IMG/VR virus record: IMGVR_UViG_3300032240_001350
Location: 1-44,922 of that record
DNA from: a virus
DNA length: 44,922 nt
Reading direction: 5' to 3' (one strand)
Part shown: in pieces, positions 17,203 to 23,036 of the stretch
How positions within the stretch are numbered: position 1 is the stretch's first letter
How the letters are laid out: the number at the start of each line of letters is the position of its first letter
Position numbers and translations under genes: made by a program
Notes under the pieces: model-generated
What the model was told of the DNA's origin: nothing
Database searches by the model: none
Seen by the model: only the letters and a program-made list of their open reading frames with translations

Positions 17203-18018
17203 ATGACAAAAAATTTACTAAAATCAATAATGATCAAGCCAGAACCATTTCCAGAGGACAGTTTTGATACAACGGAAATGATTCAAAAAATCCAGTCTGG
17301 ATATCTTGAAGGACGTGGACCAAAGCATACGCAAAAGAAGACCTTTGCCCCATCAACAATTGCCTACGGGCATGGAGAGTGCCCTAGATACTGGTATCTT
17401 GCCTTCGATGGCCAAACCTTTGAAGATAATAATGATGCATATGGTGTTGCCAACATGACTGCTGGAACAAAGTCACATGATAGAATTCAAGATGCAATGA
17501 TGGCTTCTGGAATTGCAGAGATTTATCGTGATGCAGATAATAATCCTACTACAGAATTTAAGATTACTAATCAAGATCCACCAATTTTTGGATATGGCGA
17601 TGCTATGTTAAATTGGCAAGATGAGCAAATTGTTGGAGAAATTAAAACAATGATGAGTGAAGGCTTTGAATATAGAAAAGCAAAGCGAAAGCCAAAGACT
17701 GGACACTTAATACAATTGCTTATTTATATGAAGATCCTAAAGAAGTCAAAGGGTGTTCTTATTTATGAGAATAAAAACAATCACGAGTTACTAGTTCTTC
17801 CCGTAACAGTGAACGATCATTACCGTCGGTGGGTAGACCAGGCATTTGATTGGATGAGAGAAGTTCGTAGGGCTTGGGTAGACAGAACTCTTCCTAAGAA
17901 AAACTATAGAGCAAATTCCAAAATATGCAAATCATGCCCAGTACAAAAAGCGTGTGCGTCAGCAGGCGAAGGGGATCTTAAAGTCAAATCCTTGGAGTCA
18001 TTGGATGAAGAATTGTAA
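17203..18018 (+). CDS. Cas4/RecB-like PD-(D/E)xK exonuclease with Fe-S cysteines
   Basis: 271 residues with the full Cas4-type layout: Cys60 (ECPRYWYL), His92, Asp133 (GYGDAML), Glu146-x-Lys148 (VGEIKTM), Gln171, and a C-terminal cluster Cys242-x2-Cys245-x5-Cys251. Together with Cys60 these four Cys would hold a 4Fe-4S cluster. Family members are 5'-3' or 3'-5' DNA exonucleases. There is no CRISPR array or cas1 in the window, so this is a phage recombination nuclease rather than an adaptation gene. It probably prepares ends for the RecA-like protein. Confidence 0.82.
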   Translation: MTKNLLKSIMIKPEPFPEDSFDTTEMIQKIQSGYLEGRGPKHTQKKTFAPSTIAYGHGECPRYWYLAFDGQTFEDNNDAYGVANMTAGTKSHDRIQDAMMASGIAEIYRDADNNPTTEFKITNQDPPIFGYGDAMLNWQDEQIVGEIKTMMSEGFEYRKAKRKPKTGHLIQLLIYMKILKKSKGVLIYENKNNHELLVLPVTVNDHYRRWVDQAFDWMREVRRAWVDRTLPKKNYRANSKICKSCPVQKACASAGEGDLKVKSLESLDEEL

Positions 18019-18283
18019 TTGGTGCGATAACCAATTTAAGTCTACTGTATCATATCAGGTATATTGTTCTGCAATATGTCGAGAGGCTGCTACAAAGCAA
18101 AAGATTGCATCCAGGTATCTTCATGCAAGAAGACAAAAACGCATAGGCAAAAAACGTTTATGTAAAAATTGTCAACTTGAATTATCGATATACAATGATG
18201 AGCCAATTTGTTTTGAGTGTAACATTAATCCATCAGATGTCAAAAAGGTTTTAAAAGAAATTAAGCGGATGGCAAAAGAATGA
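18005..18283 (+). CDS. Double zinc-ribbon protein
   Basis: 92 residues from ATG 18005 with GGAG 6 bases upstream, overlapping the nuclease gene by 14 bases. It has two Cys sets: CNWC with a later CSAIC, and CKNC with CFEC. A strongly basic helix lies between them (RYLHARRQKRIGKKR). Two zinc sites flanking a basic helix suggest DNA or RNA binding. It lies between two nuclease genes and may help them. It overlaps the RuvC-like gene by ATGA. Confidence 0.6.
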   Translation: MKNCNWCDNQFKSTVSYQVYCSAICREAATKQKIASRYLHARRQKRIGKKRLCKNCQLELSIYNDEPICFECNINPSDVKKVLKEIKRMAKE

Positions 18284-18867
18284 AGTTGTCCTTAATAGAT
18301 CAGAACCTCCCAAAAAGTATTTGCGCTATAGACGCAAGCACCAATAGTTTAGGTTTTGCGCTTTTTGATACACAACAGGAAACTCTGGGTGCTGTTGGAA
18401 AGATTAAATTTCAAGGTAATAATACCTACGAAAAAGTTATGGATGCTGGTAAAAAGGTAAAGGCATTCTTTGATTACTATGGAGGGTTTGAAGCAATAGT
18501 AATTGAGCATACTGTGTTCATGAATAGTCCAAAGACAGCAGCAGACCTTGCACTTGTTCAAGGATCAATCCTTGGCGCTGCAGGTTTGACTGGTACAAAA
18601 GTAATAGGCAGGGTTGCCCCAATTACATGGCAAAACTATATAGGTAATAAAAAAATATCCACTGATGAAAAATTATATATTAAATCTCAAAATCCTGGCA
18701 AGTCGGAGTCATGGCTTAAGACTTATGAAAGAGATTTAAGAAAACAAAGGACTATTCGATATATCAACACAATGTATGATAGAACTATTACAGATAACGA
18801 TGTTGCAGATGCCTGCGGTATAGGTCATTGGGCAATTAATAATTGGGAGAAAGCAGTACAGTTATGA
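18280..18867 (+). CDS. RuvC-like Holliday junction resolvase
   Basis: 195 residues with an RNase H/RuvC fold. The first strand is ICAIDASTNSLGFALFD (Asp18), the second acidic residue Glu76 is in IVIEHTVF, and the C-terminal DNDVADACGIGHWA supplies Asp174 and Asp177. These match the four acidic residues of RuvC. Such enzymes cut four-way junctions; phages use them to clear branches before packaging. It overlaps both neighbours by ATGA. Together with the PD-(D/E)xK candidate at 14542, the phage may carry two junction-directed nucleases. Confidence 0.8.
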   Translation: MKLSLIDQNLPKSICAIDASTNSLGFALFDTQQETLGAVGKIKFQGNNTYEKVMDAGKKVKAFFDYYGGFEAIVIEHTVFMNSPKTAADLALVQGSILGAAGLTGTKVIGRVAPITWQNYIGNKKISTDEKLYIKSQNPGKSESWLKTYERDLRKQRTIRYINTMYDRTITDNDVADACGIGHWAINNWEKAVQL

Positions 18868-19037
18868 GTCGGGAACCATTTAACTTTAAACAAGAAGAAG
18901 AGGATGTAATCCTTATCGTTAGAACCTTATGTCCAGAAAAATGGCTACTCGTAGATCGTGAAACTGGACAGGTGTATGTTGGAAATCCTGGGGGATACTG
19001 GGACAAAATGAAACCAATTTACAGGGTTGACAAATAA
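18864..19037 (+). CDS. Small unknown protein
   Basis: 57 residues from ATG 18864 (ATGA overlap with the RuvC-like gene). The N-terminus is acidic (FKQEEEDVILIV), followed by CPEKWLLVDRETGQVYVG and GYWDKMKP. The fold is probably a small beta sheet. The single Cys does not suggest metal binding. No family is recognised. Co-translation with the resolvase is the only functional hint. Confidence 0.55.
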   Translation: MSREPFNFKQEEEDVILIVRTLCPEKWLLVDRETGQVYVGNPGGYWDKMKPIYRVDK

Positions 19038-19041
19038 CGCT

Positions 19042-19197
19042 ATGGCTGCTAAACTATATACAAGTGAATCTTTTATGCGTAAGAGATATATTATGGACAA
19101 AAAGACACCAGAAGAGATTGCAAAGGAGTGCGGAGTTAGCCTAGAGACTATCTACGTATACCTTGCAAAATTTGGATTAAGGAAATCAAAGAGATGA
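19042..19197 (+). CDS. Small helix-turn-helix protein
   Basis: 51 residues. Residues about 19-47 form a resolvase-like helix-turn-helix: TPEEIAKECGVSLETIYVYL followed by AKFGLRKSKR. Such proteins bind DNA; a role in regulating the downstream terminase genes or in packaging-site recognition is possible. The ATG lies 4 bases after the previous stop. The stop overlaps the next ATG by ATGA. Confidence 0.6.
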   Translation: MAAKLYTSESFMRKRYIMDKKTPEEIAKECGVSLETIYVYLAKFGLRKSKR

Positions 19198-19331
19198 AAA
19201 ATACAAGTAAAGCATTAGTTATTTTATCATTAGCCATGTCTGCTGGACTGGCCTACACACTTTTAACACTTAGAAACCTACCAGAAGGTTTTGATTGGGA
19301 TCTAGAAGAGGAGATAGACAATGAGTTCTGA
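19194..19331 (+). CDS. Single-pass small membrane protein
   Basis: 45 residues. One hydrophobic segment (ALVILSLAMSAGLAYTLL, residues about 7-24) follows a Lys-containing N-terminus. The C-terminus is strongly acidic (DWDLEEEIDNEF). The N-in/C-out or reverse orientation cannot be decided. ATGA overlap upstream and an 11-base overlap with the next gene indicate coupled translation. The function is unknown; there is no lysis motif or lipobox. Confidence 0.55.
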   Translation: MKNTSKALVILSLAMSAGLAYTLLTLRNLPEGFDWDLEEEIDNEF

Positions 19332-19593
19332 GACACAGTTTACAATTGGTCAGGTTTGTGATGAGATTAAGAACATGCTTATTACAAAGAATAAATCTTA
19401 TGGAGACTCAGCGCTAAATCCAGTTCGTATTTTTTCTATCTCTGATAATATTGAACAGTTACATGTTCGAATTGATGACAAACTTTCTAGAATTACCAGA
19501 GGCGGAGCATTCATTGGCGATAACGATATTGATGATTTGATTGGCTACCTCATACTATTAAAGATAGCAAGGGAGTTAAATCATGTCGACTGA
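19321..19593 (+). CDS. DUF1599/Nmad1-like nucleotide-modification-associated protein
   Basis: 90 residues. The sequence follows the DUF1599 (nucleotide modification associated domain 1) pattern: ITKNKSYGDSALNP, then VRIDDKLSRI, then DIDDLIGYLILLK. The conserved acidic residues resemble a MazG-like all-helical nucleotide-binding scaffold. Members often occur in phages near base-modification enzymes, although the activity is not established. Here it lies directly upstream of terminase and some 2.5 kb from the oxygenase array. It overlaps the terminase small subunit gene by 11 bases. Confidence 0.7.
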   Translation: MSSETQFTIGQVCDEIKNMLITKNKSYGDSALNPVRIFSISDNIEQLHVRIDDKLSRITRGGAFIGDNDIDDLIGYLILLKIARELNHVD

Positions 19594-20116
19594 AGAAGAT
19601 CTAGTTAAACATCTTGACCAAGTTAACCTTGTTGTTGAAGAGTACCTAAAGGGAAATGATCCAACAGTAATTTCTAAACAACTGGATATTCCACGCACAC
19701 GTGTTGTGACATTAATTAATGAGTGGAAAGTTATGGCATCTGCAAACGATGCAATTAGAGCACGTGCTAAAGAAGCACTTGCTGCTGCCGATACACACTA
19801 CAGCAAACTTATATCAAAGTCTTACGAAGTAATTGACGAGGCATCAATGACAAATAACCTTGGAGCAAAGACTCAGGCAATTAAACTAGTCATGGATATT
19901 GAATCAAAAAGAATTGATATGCTTCAGAAAGCAGGACTTCTTGAGAACAAAGAACTTGCTGATGAAATGATTGAGATTGAAAATAGACAGATGGTATTAA
20001 TGTCAATCCTAAAAGATATTGCGTCAGAGTATCCACAAGTTCGTGATGAGATTATGAAAAGACTTTCATCTATTGCTAAAAAAGATGAAGTTATAACTGT
20101 GGTTCAAGATGTATGA
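19583..20116 (+). CDS. Putative terminase small subunit
   Basis: 177 residues immediately upstream of, and overlapping by 8 bases, the terminase large subunit. The N-terminal part has a helix-turn-helix (DPTVISKQLDIPRTRVVTLI, residues about 30-50). It is followed by a long coiled-coil (RARAKEALAAADTHYSKLI and onward). DNA-binding HTH plus oligomerising helices is the usual small-terminase layout. It would recognise the packaging site and regulate the motor. The identity depends mostly on position and architecture. Confidence 0.72.
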   Translation: MSTEEDLVKHLDQVNLVVEEYLKGNDPTVISKQLDIPRTRVVTLINEWKVMASANDAIRARAKEALAAADTHYSKLISKSYEVIDEASMTNNLGAKTQAIKLVMDIESKRIDMLQKAGLLENKELADEMIEIENRQMVLMSILKDIASEYPQVRDEIMKRLSSIAKKDEVITVVQDV

Positions 20117-21896
20117 TGAATTTTTAGAAGCCCTCAAAGATAATAACTTTGAAGAGATTCCAGTAGACGCCAAAACATTTATTGAGGGTGATGCCTACCT
20201 TGGCCAGCCTGGCTTGTCTGATATCCAGTATGACATTGTTGAGGCAATGAGTCAGATATATAGAAAAGAAGACTTAATAGAATTAATGGGGGAAGAAGAA
20301 GGATCCCAATACTACGACAAGTACACAAAGAACGAAATCATTCTGCAACTTGGCAAGGGATCTGGAAAAGACTTCACATCAACCGTAGCATGTTCATACA
20401 TTGTATACAAGTTACTATGTTTAAAAGACCCAGCAAAATACTTTGGCAAGCCTTCTGGAGACGCTATTGACCTAATTAACGTTGCTATTAACGCACAACA
20501 AGCAAAGAACGTTTTCTTTAAAGGTTTTAAAACAAAGATTGAAAAGTCACCATGGTTTGCTGGAAAGTATTATGCCAAGGCAGATTCAATTGAGTTTAAT
20601 AAATCTATTACTGTTTACTCTGGACACTCAGAACGTGAGTCACATGAAGGTTTGAATCTTTTGCTTGCAGTTCTTGATGAGATTTCAGGTTTTGCATCTG
20701 AGGTTAGTACAGGAAATGATCAAGGAAAAACCGCAGATAATATATATAAGGCTTTCCGTGGATCTGTTGACTCCCGTTTTCCTGACCTTGGTAAGGTTGT
20801 TTTGCTTTCATTTCCACGTTATCCAGGAGACTTTATTTCAGAAAAGTATGATGAAGTAATCTCTGAAAAAGAAGTTATAGATCGTACACATAAGTTTGTA
20901 ATTAATCCATTGCTTCCAGAAGATAGTGCAGACAATACATTTGATATAACTTGGGATGAAGATCATATAGTTTCATATAAATATCCTGGGGTCTTTGCAC
21001 TCAAGAGACCAACATGGGAAGTAAACCCAACAAGAAAGATTGATGATTTTAAGATTGCTTTTATGACAGATCTTGGAGATGCCATGATGCGTTTTGCCTG
21101 TGTCCCAACTTTTGCATCGGATGCATTCTTTAAGCAGCATGAGAAGGTAAGATCTTGTATGACAACAAGAAATCCAATAGATGCTTTTAAAAGATTTGAT
21201 GAATCATTTAAACCAGATCCAACTAAAAAATATTATGTACACGCTGACCTTGCACAAAAGCATGACAAGTGTGCTGTAGCAATTGCCCACGTAGAAAAAT
21301 GGGTAAATATCCAAGTAATCAATAACTACGAACAGGTAGCACCAATTGTAGTAGTAGATGCAGTAGCATGGTGGGAGCCAAAGATTGAAGGCCCAGTTAA
21401 CCTTTCAGAGGTAAAGCAGTGGATTCAAAACCTTAGAAGACTTGGATTTGATATTGGACTAGTATCTTTTGACCGTTGGCAGTCATTTGATATTCAGAAT
21501 GAATTAAATCAGGTTGGAATGAGAACTGATACTGTTTCTGTTGCTAAAAAACATTATGAAGATATGGCAATGCTTGTTTATGAAGAGAGGCTAGTTATGC
21601 CAGCAATCGAACTTCTGTTCGAAGAACTAACCCAGTTAAAGATTATGAAAAATGATAGAGTTGATCACCCACGCAAGAAGTCAAAGGACTTGGCTGATGC
21701 AGTGTGTGGAGCAATATTTGGGGCAATATCACATACCCCAAAAGATATAAATACTGAGATAGAGGTCCATACTTATAAAGATAGGCCAAAGACTCCAGAG
21801 GAACAATTTGACATGGATTCTCGAAATGTGATACAATATAAACCTAGCCAATTAAAAGACATTGAAGATTATTTGGCTGGACTAAATACACTATAA
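20109..21896 (+). CDS. Terminase large subunit
   Basis: 595 residues. The ATPase domain has Walker A LGKGSGKDFT (81-90) and Walker B LLLAVLDEISGF near residue 185. The C-terminal nuclease is RNase H-like: YYVHADLAQKHDKCAVA near 378, VSFDRWQS in the middle, and DLADAVCGAIFG near 525. It drives DNA into the procapsid and cuts concatemers. Normally portal and capsid genes follow, but here two secreted-protein genes do, so the head module must be elsewhere. Confidence 0.92.
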   Translation: MYDEFLEALKDNNFEEIPVDAKTFIEGDAYLGQPGLSDIQYDIVEAMSQIYRKEDLIELMGEEEGSQYYDKYTKNEIILQLGKGSGKDFTSTVACSYIVYKLLCLKDPAKYFGKPSGDAIDLINVAINAQQAKNVFFKGFKTKIEKSPWFAGKYYAKADSIEFNKSITVYSGHSERESHEGLNLLLAVLDEISGFASEVSTGNDQGKTADNIYKAFRGSVDSRFPDLGKVVLLSFPRYPGDFISEKYDEVISEKEVIDRTHKFVINPLLPEDSADNTFDITWDEDHIVSYKYPGVFALKRPTWEVNPTRKIDDFKIAFMTDLGDAMMRFACVPTFASDAFFKQHEKVRSCMTTRNPIDAFKRFDESFKPDPTKKYYVHADLAQKHDKCAVAIAHVEKWVNIQVINNYEQVAPIVVVDAVAWWEPKIEGPVNLSEVKQWIQNLRRLGFDIGLVSFDRWQSFDIQNELNQVGMRTDTVSVAKKHYEDMAMLVYEERLVMPAIELLFEELTQLKIMKNDRVDHPRKKSKDLADAVCGAIFGAISHTPKDINTEIEVHTYKDRPKTPEEQFDMDSRNVIQYKPSQLKDIEDYLAGLNTL

Positions 21897-21912
21897 AAAG
21901 AAAAGAGATAAA

Positions 21913-22929
21913 ATGAATTCATTCAAGAAAGTATCGCTAATCATCGCTGCAGCCCTGACTAGCACAATGCTTGTAGCAACATCTGCAAGCGCTGCCACGA
22001 CAACCCTAACGGTTGCGGGTTCTGCAGCAACAGGTGGTACAGTATCAACAACTCCTGTAGCACTTCCAGTTCCAGCAGATAACAGTATCGATGCAGCAGA
22101 TGCATTAAAGATTGCTGTTTCATCTGTAGATACAGGCACAGCAGTTTCAGCAGTTGCAGTAAATGCAACAATTGTTCCTGCTCTTGCAACATCAACCGCA
22201 CCAGTGACAGCGTCATCTGGATCATCATCACTAACAATTAATACAGGAACAGGAACAACAGCAGACTTCTATGTTTACACAAAGACTACTGCAGTTGGAA
22301 CAGTTGTTGTAACAGTTGGTGGAAATTCAACAACATATTATGTACAGGGTACCGCAGGTGCTTTGAACTCAATCACTCTGACTGCCCCAGCATCTGGCGC
22401 AGCAGCAACAATTGCAACTCTTAAGGTAACAGGATACGACGTATTTGGTAACGTAAAGGGTGGAGCAACAATCAATACTTTGGTAAGCGCAAATGGTGCA
22501 GCAACTGCAACAGCACTTACAACAGACACAGCAGTAGCAACACTTGGAACTAAGGAGCAGTCAGTTACACTTCCTGCTTCAGGTTCAGTAACTGTTACAG
22601 CATATGCAACAGTAGCAACAGCAGTGACTGGTCTTTCAGCACCAGTTGGTTCTGTAGTTGCAACAATAGTAGTTCGTGATCTTGCAGGGGAACTTGCAGC
22701 AAAGAACGCAGAACTATCAGTTGCTAATGCAGCACTTGCTGCAGAACGTGCTGGCCGTGCAGCAGATAAAGTTGCAGCAGATAAGGCACTTGCAGACGCA
22801 AAAGCAGCAACAGTAACAGCAACAGCAGCAGCAGATCTTGCTAATGCTACTTACATCGCAGAGTACAATGCTCTTGCAAAGAAGTGGAACGCAAAGAATC
22901 CAAAGGCTAAGGTTGCTTTAAAGAAGTAA
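21913..22929 (+). CDS. Secreted Ala/Thr-rich protein with Ig-like domains and a coiled coil
   Basis: 338 residues with a Sec signal peptide (MNSFKKVSLIIAAALTS, then ATSASA, cleavage near residue 27). Residues about 30-255 are Thr/Ala/Val-rich beta strands like bacterial Ig-like (invasin/Big) repeats (GALNSITLTAPASG, then LKVTGYDVFGNVKGG). Residues about 258-325 are an Ala-rich coiled coil with a basic end (AKKWNAKNPKAK). There is no sortase or transmembrane anchor. Codons favour GCA strongly. It may coat the host surface or be an exported adhesin; such proteins are unusual right after terminase. A terminator follows. Confidence 0.6.
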   Translation: MNSFKKVSLIIAAALTSTMLVATSASAATTTLTVAGSAATGGTVSTTPVALPVPADNSIDAADALKIAVSSVDTGTAVSAVAVNATIVPALATSTAPVTASSGSSSLTINTGTGTTADFYVYTKTTAVGTVVVTVGGNSTTYYVQGTAGALNSITLTAPASGAAATIATLKVTGYDVFGNVKGGATINTLVSANGAATATALTTDTAVATLGTKEQSVTLPASGSVTVTAYATVATAVTGLSAPVGSVVATIVVRDLAGELAAKNAELSVANAALAAERAGRAADKVAADKALADAKAATVTATAAADLANATYIAEYNALAKKWNAKNPKAKVALKK

Positions 22930-22944
22930 CTTAATCCAACAACT

Positions 22945-22977
22945 GAGGGGGTTAGCCAAGTGCTAGCCCTCTTTTTT
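22945..22977 (+). terminator. Rho-independent terminator
   Basis: A 12-pair stem (5' arm 22945-22956, 3' arm 22962-22973, with G-T pairs) and a 5-base loop, CAAGT, precede a T run ending at 22977. It lies 16 bases after the stop of the secreted-protein gene and separates it from the promoter at 22989. Confidence 0.85.
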
Positions 22978-22988
22978 GTTTAATAAAA

Positions 22989-22997
22989 TGGTATAAT
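22989..22997 (+). promoter_or_regulatory. Extended -10 promoter
   Basis: TGGTATAAT lies 12 bases after the terminator T run, in an otherwise non-coding gap. The expected start near 23004 gives a leader of about 30 bases that carries the SD GGGGG at 23024-23028 and AAAGG after it. Confidence 0.6.
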
Positions 22998-23036
22998 CAT
23001 CCTAGCAGACATTGTTTGCATAAGGGGGAAAGGTAA

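Noticed and set aside
17178-17267. 29-residue frame starting 3 bases after TATACT, upstream of the Cas4-like gene
   Set aside because: It would be an attractive leaderless leader peptide, but 3 bases is too short for the normal -10 to start distance, and it overlaps the real gene in another frame without any codon signal.
17203-18018. CRISPR-Cas adaptation module
   Set aside because: The Cas4-like gene stands alone; no cas1, cas2 or repeat-spacer array was seen in the window.
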